DNA from: Paenibacillus sp. PAMC 26794
Lineage (GTDB): Bacteria; Bacillota; Bacilli; Paenibacillales; Paenibacillaceae
Direction: 5' to 3'
Assembly (NCBI RefSeq): GCF_000316035.1
Contig: NZ_ANHX01000004.1
Location: 186,001-250,000 of the forward strand
DNA: 64,000 bases
The notes under the pieces are model-generated. The model made no database searches. It worked only from the letters and a program-made list of their open reading frames with translations, and was not told where the DNA came from. The translations under genes and the position numbers were made by a program. Of the stretch, positions 25,732 through 34,589 are shown in pieces; the first letter of the stretch is position 1, and each line of letters begins with the position of its first letter.

Positions 25732-26691
25732 ATGATCATTGACATCGTAGGAGCGGGGGCAATTGGTCTTTTGTATGGCGGGAAACTGCTGGCGTCAGGT
25801 AACCAGGTCAGATTTTGGACCAGAACAACTGCTCAGGCAGACCTCCTCAGCCATGATGGAGTAACTATTGTGGAACAAGACGAGCAGATACATATTCTAC
25901 CGGATCAAATACAGGCGAAACCAATAAGTAAACTGACTGACATATGGAAGAACACACCAGGAGAATGGTTACTGCTCATGGTTAAGCAGACAAGCATCGA
26001 TGATTTCATTCATGAGATTAGTCCATTGCATGATCATGTGCTGAATATCGCTTGTTTTCAGAATGGGATGGGCCATCTGGCCAAACTTCAAGCAGCTTTG
26101 CCAAAGTCGCTTCTGTGTAGTGCGGTTACAACAGAAGGTGCGAAGCGTACACAGAGTCAGGTGACTCGTGCAGGTACAGGTGAAACCAGGCTGGGCAGGT
26201 ACAACATACATATAGTAGCTTCTACCTCTATAGAGGAGAAGAGAACATTTACTTTGTCGGGATCATTGCAGCAGGCAGGATTTGACTGTACAGTGTCGAA
26301 TGAAATCGATAAGCTGATATACAGGAAACTATTGATTAATGCAGTCATTAACCCGCTTACAGCACTATGGCGAATCCCTAATGGAGAATTGATCGTCAAG
26401 GAAGAACGAAAGAGGTTAATGCGCCAGTTATATGATGAAGTAATGTTAATCTACTCTGCAAGTGGAATATGTTTGGATCAGGATATGTGGGATCAACTAA
26501 TATCGGTCTGTCGTTCTACTGCCACGAATACTTCCTCCATGCTTGCAGATGTTCTCGCTGGACGCGGTACAGAAGTGAGGTCAATTAATGGTTATATTGT
26601 AAGGATGGCTCAGAAGTTGGACCTTGTTGCACCTACACATGAAATACTGCTTGATCTGATTGAAGGAATGCAACCGGAAGGAGTGAATTAA
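25732..26691 (+). CDS. panE: 2-dehydropantoate 2-reductase
   Basis: A 319-residue NADPH-dependent reductase that makes pantoate for pantothenate and coenzyme A. The N-terminal Rossmann motif is IVGAGAIGLLYGGKL. The middle contains CFQNGMGH, and the C-terminal ApbA domain has the helix KLLINAVINPLTAL with the conserved lysine and asparagines. The start at ATG 25732 is 8 nt after GGAGAGGAG; a GTG at 25723 lies within the ribosome site. Its stop overlaps the next start (TAATG), so the two are coupled. Confidence 0.9.
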   Translation: MIIDIVGAGAIGLLYGGKLLASGNQVRFWTRTTAQADLLSHDGVTIVEQDEQIHILPDQIQAKPISKLTDIWKNTPGEWLLLMVKQTSIDDFIHEISPLHDHVLNIACFQNGMGHLAKLQAALPKSLLCSAVTTEGAKRTQSQVTRAGTGETRLGRYNIHIVASTSIEEKRTFTLSGSLQQAGFDCTVSNEIDKLIYRKLLINAVINPLTALWRIPNGELIVKEERKRLMRQLYDEVMLIYSASGICLDQDMWDQLISVCRSTATNTSSMLADVLAGRGTEVRSINGYIVRMAQKLDLVAPTHEILLDLIEGMQPEGVN

Positions 26692-27065
26692 TGGGACTTT
26701 TTATTGTGTTAAGCATATTGCCCTTTTTTCCGTTCTTTCTTGTCTACTGGGGCATGTACCTATGGAAAAGAGACAAACGGAACGCCATGCGGATGGCAAT
26801 GGATGTAACCACTTTTTTTCTTGTCTTTTCAGTATCGGCGTTATTCAACTTAACATTTGATTTGAATTTTGGTTTTTATCTGACACTATTACTCATACTA
26901 CTAGCACTTGGATTCATCGGAGGTGCGCAAAATCGACTAAAGGGGAAGGTCGATGGGGGTAGAATGTTCCGGGCCGTATGGCGCATGACCTTCATCATTA
27001 TGAGTTTCGGGTATGTTTTGTTTACTTTATTTGGATTATTTAGATACTTCATGAAACAGATGTGA
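26691..27065 (+). CDS. DUF3397-like membrane protein
   Basis: A 124-residue membrane protein with four hydrophobic segments (LFIVLSILPFFPFFLVYWGMY, VTTFFLVFSVSALFNL, FGFYLTLLLILLALGFIGG, MTFIIMSFGYVLFTLFGLF) and basic loops (KRDKRNAM, RLKGKVDGGRMFRAVWR). Size, topology and place between panE and bshC in Bacillales suggest the DUF3397 family. It is translationally coupled to panE by a 1-nt overlap. The function is unknown. Confidence 0.75.
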   Translation: MGLFIVLSILPFFPFFLVYWGMYLWKRDKRNAMRMAMDVTTFFLVFSVSALFNLTFDLNFGFYLTLLLILLALGFIGGAQNRLKGKVDGGRMFRAVWRMTFIIMSFGYVLFTLFGLFRYFMKQM

Positions 27066-27094
27066 GGTTACATAACGCAAAAGAGGCAAAAAAT

Positions 27095-27111
27095 GTGTCG
27101 ATTTTGTCGAA
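27095..27111 (+). promoter_or_regulatory. Candidate Spo0A boxes upstream of oppA
   Basis: TTGTCGAA (27104-27111) matches the eight-base 0A box exactly. GTGTCGAT (27095-27102), with two mismatches, starts 9 bp before it. They lie about 60 bp upstream of the probable oppA -10 (TATAAT 27170-27175 or TATAAA 27177-27182, near TTGACC 27156-27161). Chance matches of an 8-mer are expected at about this frequency in 64 kb, so this is tentative. Confidence 0.4.
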
Positions 27112-27122
27112 AACTGAAAAAA

Positions 27123-27157
27123 ACATTACTTTCTGAAAAAGTAATGTAGATTTTTTT
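27123..27157 (+). terminator. Terminator after the panE operon
   Basis: ACATTACTTT pairs with AAAGTAATGT around a short loop, followed by TAGATTTTTTT. Confidence 0.85.
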
Positions 27158-27218
27158 GACCGGTGGTTGTATAATCTATAAACATATAAACCATATCAAT
27201 TTAGGGGGAACGTGTTAG

Positions 27219-28916
27219 ATGAAAAGGAAAAGTCTATTAGTCCTTTTGACGCTGATTTTGGCGTTCGGTACCGTACTTGCAGCGTGCGGATCGAAAAACG
27301 AAGGCACAGGTAACACCGATACTGGTTCTGCAAGCGAAGGAAATGGTCTTGCTAAAGATCAAATCCTGAAAATCAACTTATCAGCTGAGCCTCCTACGTT
27401 TGACCCGGCTCAAGCAAAAGACAGCCAAACTAACACAGTTCTGAAATTCTTGTATGAAGGTCTTGTACGTATCGATGCTGATGGTAAAGAAGCTCCAGGT
27501 GTTGCTAAAGACTGGACTATCTCCGAAGATGGGTTGAAATATGTTTTCAACCTGAACCCGGAAGCAAAATGGAGCAACGGTGATGCACTTACTGCCGAAG
27601 ACTTTGTACGTTCTTGGGAACGTGCTTTGAAACCGGAAACAGCTTCTCCTTATGCTTACCAACTTTATTACATTAAAGGTGCAGAAGGATTTAACCGCAG
27701 TGTTGACGAAACATATAAAGGTACTAAAATCACTGATTTCTCTCAAGTAGGTGTTAAAGCTACTGATGAGCACACGCTTGAAGTAACGTTGGAAAACCCA
27801 ACACCTTACTTCTTGGGTCTGACAGCATTCTACACGTACTACCCAGTACATGCATCTGCTGATACAAATGACAAATTCTTCACAGACTACAAAAACATGA
27901 TCGTTAACGGACCATTTGTAATGGATCAATACGCTAAAGGTCAAAAAATTGTTGTGAAGAAAAACGAAGGCTATCATGCAGCTGCTGACATCAAATTGGC
28001 TGAAATTAATATGTCCCTGACAAATAGTAGTGCTTCCGAACTGCAAGCTTACAAATCAGGACAATTGGACTACACTGGTGCACCTAACGGTGAAATTCCA
28101 TCCGACCAAATTCCTTCTGTAAAAGCGGAATTGCCGGACGAGTTCAAAGCTACTGGTATTGCAAGTACGTACTACTACCAGTTCAACGTAAACGAAGCAC
28201 CATTTAATAATGCTAAAATCCGTAAAGCATTTGCAATGTCCATTAACCGTCAGCTGATTGTTGACAAAGTAACACAAGGTGGACAAATTCCAGCATTCGG
28301 CTTTGTACCTCCAGGTATCCGTGGTGAAAACGGTGAATTCCGTGATGAGCACAAAGACGATTACTTCACTGAAAATGTGGACGAAGCTAAAAAATTGCTT
28401 GCTGAAGGTATGAAGGAAGAAGGCTACACAACACTGCCAGCAGTGACTTTGATCTACAACACAAGTGACGGTCACGCGAAAATCGCTTTGGCGGTTGCTG
28501 ACATGTGGAAACAAAATCTTGGTGTTGATGTGAAAACAGAAAACCAAGAGTGGAAGGTCTTCCTAGATAACCGTCAAAAACAAAACTTCCAAGTTGCTCG
28601 TGCGGGCTGGTCTGCTGATTACAACGATCCGTTCAACTTCTTGGAAATGTGGAAAACTGGAAATACAAACAATGACTCCAAGTTTAGCAACGCACAGTAT
28701 GATAAAGACCTCGAAGATACTGTAAAAACAACTGATGTTGCTGCACGTATGAGTGCTTTTGCTGACGCAGAGAAAGTTCTGATTCAAGATGAAATGGGCG
28801 TTATGCCAATCTATTACTACACTAACGTATCTTTGACTAAGCCTTACCTGAAAGGTGTACAACTTGATTTCAGTGGAGCTATTGACTACACTCGTGCATA
28901 TCTGGAAGAGAAATAA
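27219..28916 (+). CDS. oppA: Oligopeptide ABC transporter substrate-binding lipoprotein
   Basis: A 565-residue family 5 solute-binding lipoprotein (OppA/DppA type). The lipobox is LAAC (C23). The chain contains NLSAEPPTFDPAQAKDS, RSWERALKPETASPYAYQ and YYYQFNVNEAPFNNAKIRKAFAMSI (each only partly quoted family landmarks). It captures peptides outside the membrane for the OppBC channel. Codon use is strongly biased towards preferred codons, so it is probably abundant. The start is ATG 27219 behind AGGGGGAA. A hairpin after the gene may lower transcription into oppB. Confidence 0.94.
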   Translation: MKRKSLLVLLTLILAFGTVLAACGSKNEGTGNTDTGSASEGNGLAKDQILKINLSAEPPTFDPAQAKDSQTNTVLKFLYEGLVRIDADGKEAPGVAKDWTISEDGLKYVFNLNPEAKWSNGDALTAEDFVRSWERALKPETASPYAYQLYYIKGAEGFNRSVDETYKGTKITDFSQVGVKATDEHTLEVTLENPTPYFLGLTAFYTYYPVHASADTNDKFFTDYKNMIVNGPFVMDQYAKGQKIVVKKNEGYHAAADIKLAEINMSLTNSSASELQAYKSGQLDYTGAPNGEIPSDQIPSVKAELPDEFKATGIASTYYYQFNVNEAPFNNAKIRKAFAMSINRQLIVDKVTQGGQIPAFGFVPPGIRGENGEFRDEHKDDYFTENVDEAKKLLAEGMKEEGYTTLPAVTLIYNTSDGHAKIALAVADMWKQNLGVDVKTENQEWKVFLDNRQKQNFQVARAGWSADYNDPFNFLEMWKTGNTNNDSKFSNAQYDKDLEDTVKTTDVAARMSAFADAEKVLIQDEMGVMPIYYYTNVSLTKPYLKGVQLDFSGAIDYTRAYLEEK

Positions 28917-28943
28917 GTTGTTCTGAAGTCTAATATGATTACT

Positions 28944-28987
28944 TCGGGATATATATGTGGAATTCCATATATATCCCGATTTTTTTT
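28944..28987 (+). terminator. Hairpin with T-run between oppA and oppB
   Basis: TCGGGATATATATG pairs with CATATATATCCCGA, followed by eight T residues. It lies inside the operon, so it is probably a partial terminator that keeps binding protein in excess of the permease, a common arrangement in ABC importer operons. Confidence 0.85.
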
Positions 28988-29107
28988 GTATGTGCACCGA
29001 TTTTCCTTATAATTCTTGAAATTTCCGATAAATGGATTGGACTTTATTTTGGTCTAATTCTACAATCGATTTGTATACAAAATATTGTTTGTGGAGGTGT
29101 GCAAGGG

Positions 29108-30040
29108 TTGGTTAAGTACGTATTGAAAAAACTACTATTTATGCTGCTATCTCTTTTCATACTCGCATCAGCTACATTTTTCCTGATGAAGGCCATTCCG
29201 GGTGATCCTTTTACATCCGAAAAAAGAGTATCACCTGAAATTCGGGCCCTTCTTGAGGTGAAATATGGTCTGGACAAGCCGATGTATGAACAATACCTGA
29301 AGTATATGGGTGGTATTTTAAAGGGAGACTTCGGGGTTTCAATGAACTACCTTAATCAAAGCGTGTCTGACATGATTGTCCAGACTTTCACCGCTTCGCT
29401 GAAGCTTGGAATCTTTGCGATCATTATCTCCATTATTGTTGGTGTGTTGCTGGGTCTTCTGGCAGCGGTTTACCATCGCAAATTGCTTGATGATGTCACG
29501 ATGGTCTTTGCCGTTATAGGTATTGCTGTTCCGAGCTTCTTGCTTGCGTCACTATTGCAGTATCTCTTTGCTACTAAATTAGGCTGGTTTAACGTTATGG
29601 GCTTTGATGGTCCTTTGGATTACGTTCTTCCGGTTGCAGCGTTATCTGCATCTCCGATTGCTTTTATCGCTCGTTTGACGCGTTCGAGCATGCTTGAAGT
29701 CTTACATGCAGATTATATCAAAACAGCTAAAGCCAAAGGTTTGAAATGGCCTGCAATTATGTTTAAACACGTTGTAAGAAACGGTATTCTACCAGTAGTA
29801 ACTTATGTTGGTCCAATGACAGCGAATATCATCACAGGTTCCGTTGTAATTGAACAGATCTTTAACATCGGTGGAATTGGTAAAGTATTCGTAGAGAGTA
29901 TCACAAACCGTGATTACACTATGATCATGGGGATTACGATTTTCTATGGTATCATCCTGATGTTGGCTCGTTTCTTTACGGATATCGCTTACGTGCTGAT
30001 TGATCCTAGAATTAAGCTGGAAAGCCGGAAGGGGGCATAA
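29108..30040 (+). CDS. oppB: Oligopeptide ABC transporter permease OppB
   Basis: A 310-residue inner-membrane permease with about six transmembrane segments. It has the family opening (KKLLFMLLSLFILASATFFL, then AIPGDPF) and the EAA loop near ADYIKTAKAKGLKWPAIMF that docks the ATPase. The start is TTG 29108, 8 nt after GGAGGTG. The open frame extends upstream to 28955, but that part crosses the hairpin and T-run and has no family similarity. It is followed 2 nt later by oppC. Confidence 0.93.
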   Translation: MVKYVLKKLLFMLLSLFILASATFFLMKAIPGDPFTSEKRVSPEIRALLEVKYGLDKPMYEQYLKYMGGILKGDFGVSMNYLNQSVSDMIVQTFTASLKLGIFAIIISIIVGVLLGLLAAVYHRKLLDDVTMVFAVIGIAVPSFLLASLLQYLFATKLGWFNVMGFDGPLDYVLPVAALSASPIAFIARLTRSSMLEVLHADYIKTAKAKGLKWPAIMFKHVVRNGILPVVTYVGPMTANIITGSVVIEQIFNIGGIGKVFVESITNRDYTMIMGITIFYGIILMLARFFTDIAYVLIDPRIKLESRKGA

Positions 30041-30042
30041 CG

Positions 30043-30969
30043 TTGTCTGGCACGAATAATAAAAAGAATGAAACGGCGAACACGAACCTGACTAGTCAGG
30101 CAGCGGTTAAACCGCAAGAAAGTGTATCCCTTTTTAAAGATGCCATGTACAGACTAGCAACCAATAAGGCTGCAATGATCAGTCTGAGTGTGTTGGTTCT
30201 TGTCGTGATTTTCTCTTTGATTGGTCCAACTTCTTTGTTTACAAGTTATAATTATTATTCCAATGATTTGTTGAATGCCAATGCAGCACCGAGTGCGGAG
30301 CACTGGTTCGGTACGGACGAGCTTGGTCGTGACGTGTGGGTAAGAACTTGGGTAGGAGCACGTGTATCCCTTACTGTAGGTTTGGCCGCAGCCTTGATTG
30401 ACCTTGTTATCGGGGTTATTTATGGAGCGATCATGGGTTTCTACGGTGGACGTGTAGATGGAATTATGAACAAGTTTTCCGAAATCCTCTACTCCTTGCC
30501 GTACATGCTTGTTGTAATTTTGTTGCTGGTTGTACTGGAACCAAGTCTGACAACGATTATCATTGCCCTCACCATCACAGGCTGGATCAGCATGTCATGG
30601 ATTGTGCGTGGTGAAATTATGCAACTCAAAAACAGAGACTTTATTCTTGCCGCAAGGTCCATGGGAGCAAGCACAGGGCGTCAATTGTTCCGTCATTTGT
30701 TGCCCAATGCAATAGGACCGATTCTTGTAACATTGACGTTGTCCATTCCAAATGCAATCTTTGCCGAAGCGTTCCTGAGCTTCCTTGGATTAGGTGTATC
30801 TGCACCAAGATCTTCACTTGGTTCTATGATCAATGATGCACTTACCGGTTGGACGCTATTCCCGTGGCGGATGTGGTTCCCAGCAGGTTTGATGGTTCTT
30901 ACAATGCTTGCATTTAACTTGCTCGGAGACGGTCTGCGTGACGCACTCGATCCGAAATTACGTAAATAG
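30043..30969 (+). CDS. oppC: Oligopeptide ABC transporter permease OppC
   Basis: A 308-residue permease with a polar N-terminal tail (about 1-40), a first membrane helix near 45-63 and five more after residue 100. HWFGTDELGRDVWVRTWVGARVSL is the OppC/DppC landmark (positions about 86-109), and RDFILAARSMGAS marks the ATPase-docking loop. It pairs with OppB to form the channel. The start is TTG 30043 behind GGAAGGGGG, 2 nt after the oppB stop. Confidence 0.93.
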   Translation: MSGTNNKKNETANTNLTSQAAVKPQESVSLFKDAMYRLATNKAAMISLSVLVLVVIFSLIGPTSLFTSYNYYSNDLLNANAAPSAEHWFGTDELGRDVWVRTWVGARVSLTVGLAAALIDLVIGVIYGAIMGFYGGRVDGIMNKFSEILYSLPYMLVVILLLVVLEPSLTTIIIALTITGWISMSWIVRGEIMQLKNRDFILAARSMGASTGRQLFRHLLPNAIGPILVTLTLSIPNAIFAEAFLSFLGLGVSAPRSSLGSMINDALTGWTLFPWRMWFPAGLMVLTMLAFNLLGDGLRDALDPKLRK

Positions 30970-30986
30970 AAATAGGAGGTGGGATT

Positions 30987-32756
30987 ATGGAGCCGATTTT
31001 AACAGTCAAAGACCTGAGTGTGTCGTTCTCAACACGTTCTGGTGAATTTGATGCCGTTAAAAATGTGAGTTTTGAAATTGGCAAAGGAGAGACGCTGGGG
31101 ATCGTAGGTGAATCGGGTAGTGGTAAGAGTGTTACCGCCCAAACCATCATGAAATTGATTCCCTCCCCGCCTTCGAAGGTCAAAAGCGGAGAAATTACTT
31201 TTCACGGGCAAGACCTGCTGAATAAGACAGACAAACAAATGGAAGCGATTCGTGGTAAAGATATCGGCATGATCTTCCAAGATCCAATGACTTCATTGAA
31301 TCCTACCATTAAAATTGGTAAACAAATTACTGAAGTATTGCGCAAGCATCAGAACATGTCCAAACAAGCGGCGAATAAAGCGGCTTTGGAGATGCTGGAA
31401 CTTGTAGGTATTAAAAATGCGGCTATTCGCATGAATCATTATCCTCACCAATTCTCTGGTGGTATGCGTCAGCGTGCCATGATTGCGATCGCGCTTGCAT
31501 GTCGTCCATCCCTTCTGATTGCGGATGAGCCGACAACTGCACTTGACGTTACAATTCAGGCTCAAATTCTGGATGTCATGAAAGACATGCAGCAAAAACT
31601 TGGAACATCGATCATGCTGATTACGCATGACCTTGGTGTCGTAGCGGGTATGTGTGACCGTGTTGTTGTTATGAAGGAAGGCGAAGTTGTTGAAACAGGA
31701 ACAACTGCAGAAATATTTAGTAACCCTCAACATCCATACACGATTAAATTGCTGAATGCCTTGCCTCGTCTGGACGAGCCCAAAAAGGAAAAACCAGCTC
31801 CAGCTGGGATTATCAAAGGCAGCAATAAGCCTCTGGTACAAGTGAAAAACTTGAAACAGTACTTTAATTTGGGTAAAGGTAACATTCTCAAAGCGGTCAA
31901 TGACGTAAGCTTTGATATCTTTGAAGGTGAAACACTTGGCGTTGTAGGCGAGTCTGGCTGTGGTAAATCCACAACAGGTCGTACCATTCTGCGTCTTTAT
32001 GAGCCAACTGGCGGAAATGTTAACTTCAACGGAACGGATATCTACAAGTTGTCCCCGCGTAAAATGAAAGAAATGCGTAAAGATATGCAGATGATTTTCC
32101 AAGATCCATATGCATCTCTTAACCCGCGTTTCAATGTTATGGATATTATCGGGGAGTCCCTCGATATTCATGGTCTGGCTTCCAGCTCTAAAGAGCGCAA
32201 GAGACGAGTGGAGGAATTGCTTGATCTGGTAGGTTTGAATCCAAGTCATGCTCTTCGTTATCCACATGAATTCTCCGGTGGTCAAAGACAACGGATCGGA
32301 ATTGCGCGTGCACTTGCTGTAGACCCTAAATTCATCATCTGTGATGAGCCATTGTCTGCACTGGATGTATCTATTCAGGCGCAGGTCGTAAAATTGCTTG
32401 AAGAACTTCAGCAACGTCTCGGCTTGACATACCTGTTTATTGCGCATGACTTGTCAATGGTTAAACATATCAGTGACCGTGTAGCTGTAATGTACATGGG
32501 TAAAGTGGTTGAGCTCGCAGAAAGTGAAGAACTATATGCGAACCCTGTCCACCCTTACACCAAAACATTGCTTTCCGCGATCCCTGTACCTGATCCGGAA
32601 GTGGAAGCGAACAAACGTCGCATCTTGCTGCCAGAAGAGCATATGAGCCCGATTCAGAATGGATCTGGCGGTCCTGCAAATGATCCGTACAACCTGGAAA
32701 ATTCTCAATTGATTGAGGTTTCCAAAGGTCACTGGGTTGCAGAACCTTACGTATAA
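30987..32756 (+). CDS. Fused oligopeptide ABC transporter ATPase (OppD-OppF in one chain)
   Basis: A 589-residue protein with two complete ABC ATPase domains. Domain 1 has Walker A GESGSGKS (41-48), signature SGGMRQR (157-163) and Walker B LLIADEP (176-182). Domain 2 has Walker A GESGCGKS (321-328), signature SGGQRQR (430-436) and CDEPLSALD. Each is followed by the oligopeptide/dipeptide C-terminal extension with HPYT. In B. subtilis and E. coli OppD and OppF are separate; here one polypeptide should energise the OppBC channel. No frameshift or stop lies at the junction (about residues 262-285). The start is ATG 30987 behind AGGAGGTGG. Confidence 0.94.
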   Translation: MEPILTVKDLSVSFSTRSGEFDAVKNVSFEIGKGETLGIVGESGSGKSVTAQTIMKLIPSPPSKVKSGEITFHGQDLLNKTDKQMEAIRGKDIGMIFQDPMTSLNPTIKIGKQITEVLRKHQNMSKQAANKAALEMLELVGIKNAAIRMNHYPHQFSGGMRQRAMIAIALACRPSLLIADEPTTALDVTIQAQILDVMKDMQQKLGTSIMLITHDLGVVAGMCDRVVVMKEGEVVETGTTAEIFSNPQHPYTIKLLNALPRLDEPKKEKPAPAGIIKGSNKPLVQVKNLKQYFNLGKGNILKAVNDVSFDIFEGETLGVVGESGCGKSTTGRTILRLYEPTGGNVNFNGTDIYKLSPRKMKEMRKDMQMIFQDPYASLNPRFNVMDIIGESLDIHGLASSSKERKRRVEELLDLVGLNPSHALRYPHEFSGGQRQRIGIARALAVDPKFIICDEPLSALDVSIQAQVVKLLEELQQRLGLTYLFIAHDLSMVKHISDRVAVMYMGKVVELAESEELYANPVHPYTKTLLSAIPVPDPEVEANKRRILLPEEHMSPIQNGSGGPANDPYNLENSQLIEVSKGHWVAEPYV

Positions 32757-32796
32757 TAGGAATATTAAAGCGATATGCTATTATTGATGTATTAAA

Positions 32797-32823
32797 TGCC
32801 GCCGACTCTTCGGCGGTTTTTTT
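32797..32823 (+). terminator. Terminator after the opp operon
   Basis: GCCGCCGA-CTC-TTCGGCGG is followed by seven T residues. Confidence 0.93.
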
Positions 32824-32843
32824 CGTATTTTAATCACTTTCTT

Positions 32844-32873
32844 TTGACGAAGCGGCCTTGAATTCGGTACAAT
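32844..32873 (+). promoter_or_regulatory. SigA-type promoter before bshC
   Basis: TTGACG (32844-32849) and TACAAT (32868-32873) with 18 bp between them lie 40 bp before the bshC start. Confidence 0.7.
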
Positions 32874-32912
32874 CAAGAAAGGCTCTTTGAAGCAGAATAG
32901 GAGGCAGACCTC

Positions 32913-34544
32913 ATGAACGGTATTACCGAGGCACTCCGCAGCGGATCAAAACTTGCAGAAGATTATATCTGTTCAAGAGATGCTGCGCGTGGCCTTTACG
33001 AGTATGACATTCGCTGGGAATCAGGACTTCAGGCGCGTGCCGAGTGGCTGGACCAATCGGAAAACACACGTATTGATCGTCGTGATCTGGCAGAGTATTT
33101 ACGTATATATAATAAGCGGGTGAACGACCATGGAGAGGTTCATGCGTCCATCACACGTATTGCAGAACAAGATGCACTAGTGGTTATAGGAGGACAGCAG
33201 AGCGGTCTGCTCACCGGACCACTGTTCGTCATATACAAAGCCGCCAGCGTAGTGGCAGCTGCGCGTGAAGCGGAAGAAAGACTTCAACGCCCGGTAGTCC
33301 CAGTATTTTGGATTGCCGGTGAAGACCATGACTGGGATGAGGTTAACCACACCTATCTACCTGATCATCAGGGAGACGTGAAGAAGGTTAAGTTACAAGG
33401 ACGATTCGCAGGAAGGGATTCTGTGAGTAATGTTCATGTGGACTCGCAGCAGTGGATGAATGTACTCGAACAGGTGGAACATCTTTTACCTGATACGATA
33501 CATAAACCAGGACTGATGAAATGCATCACAGAGATCCATCAATCCAGTTCAAATCTGAGTGATGCATTTGCCCGCATGATATCTGCTTTGTTTGCCAGCA
33601 GTGGACTTGTTCTAATGGATGCATCGGATCCAGATTTACGCAGGTTGGAACAGCCCGTGTTTGAGCGGTTGATACGAAAAAATGAAGTGCTGCGCAGCGC
33701 ATACACACAAGGTGCTTCGCTGGTACAACAAGCTGGGTATGCTATGCCTGCCGAAGTAGCGGAGGATGGAGCCAATCTGTTCTACATTCATGAAGGTACG
33801 CGTCTGCTCTTGTTATTGAAGGATGGCTTATATGGTGACCGCAAAGGCTTGGTTTCTTTCACAGAGGAGCGTCTGCTGCAGGAACTGGAGGAACATCCGG
33901 AGCGTTTCAGTAACAACGTATTGACTAGGCCATTAATGCAGGATTCTGTTCTGCCTGTAGCCGCTGTTATTTTGGGGCAAGGTGAAATTGCATATTGGGG
34001 ACTGACTCGGGAAGCATTCCGTCAGTTCGGACTGCAAATGCCCATTTTGTTGCCGCGGTTGTCCTTCACTATTATGGAAGATATTCATCACAAACATATG
34101 AAACAATATGGACTTTCTTTTCAGGATGTTCAATATCATATGGAAGACAAGAAGGAAAGGTGGCTCGCACAGCAGGAGACGTTCCAGGTAGATGAACAGT
34201 TTGACAAGGTTCAGGAAGCGTTTCTTGATCTGTACGGACCGTTGTTAGATGAGATCGCGGAGATTCATCCGGGGCTGGAACGAATTGGCGATACCAATTT
34301 GAGTAAAATTAACGAGCAAATGCAGTATCTGAAACAGCAGACTCACAAAGCTATCGAAGATAAACATAATGTGAGTCTAAGGCACTGGAACGGCATTCAG
34401 AACTCCTTATTCCCAACGGGCAAACCACAGGAACGAGTACATAATGCACTCTTTTACCTGAATCGTTATGGCACCGTGTGGATCGATGAACTGATTAAGG
34501 CCTCAAGTGAATTCCTTGGAGAGCACAAGGTTATTGCACTATAG
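32913..34544 (+). CDS. bshC: Bacillithiol biosynthesis cysteine-adding enzyme BshC
   Basis: A 543-residue protein that adds cysteine to glucosaminyl-malate, the last step of bacillithiol synthesis. Family landmarks are VVIGGQQSGLLTGPLFVIYKA, PVFWIAGEDHDWDEVNH and a C-terminal coiled coil followed by LNRYGTVWIDEL. The length fits the family (about 540). It lies just upstream of the dcw cluster, as in B. subtilis (formerly yllA). The start is ATG 32913 behind AGGAGGC. There is no terminator before the next gene 45 bp on, so ahcY is probably co-transcribed. Confidence 0.95.
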   Translation: MNGITEALRSGSKLAEDYICSRDAARGLYEYDIRWESGLQARAEWLDQSENTRIDRRDLAEYLRIYNKRVNDHGEVHASITRIAEQDALVVIGGQQSGLLTGPLFVIYKAASVVAAAREAEERLQRPVVPVFWIAGEDHDWDEVNHTYLPDHQGDVKKVKLQGRFAGRDSVSNVHVDSQQWMNVLEQVEHLLPDTIHKPGLMKCITEIHQSSSNLSDAFARMISALFASSGLVLMDASDPDLRRLEQPVFERLIRKNEVLRSAYTQGASLVQQAGYAMPAEVAEDGANLFYIHEGTRLLLLLKDGLYGDRKGLVSFTEERLLQELEEHPERFSNNVLTRPLMQDSVLPVAAVILGQGEIAYWGLTREAFRQFGLQMPILLPRLSFTIMEDIHHKHMKQYGLSFQDVQYHMEDKKERWLAQQETFQVDEQFDKVQEAFLDLYGPLLDEIAEIHPGLERIGDTNLSKINEQMQYLKQQTHKAIEDKHNVSLRHWNGIQNSLFPTGKPQERVHNALFYLNRYGTVWIDELIKASSEFLGEHKVIAL

Positions 34545-34589
34545 AGCTCTTTATATATAAAAGAAACACAAAAACGAGGAGGATATGAA

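Noticed and set aside
31293..32447. A 384-codon open frame antisense to the fused opp ATPase gene
   Set aside because: A shadow of a highly expressed gene; no start context and no recognisable protein features.
34545..34589. Possible SAM or SAH riboswitch before ahcY
   Set aside because: Only 45 bp separate bshC and ahcY, too little for a SAM or SAH aptamer; it holds just a ribosome site.
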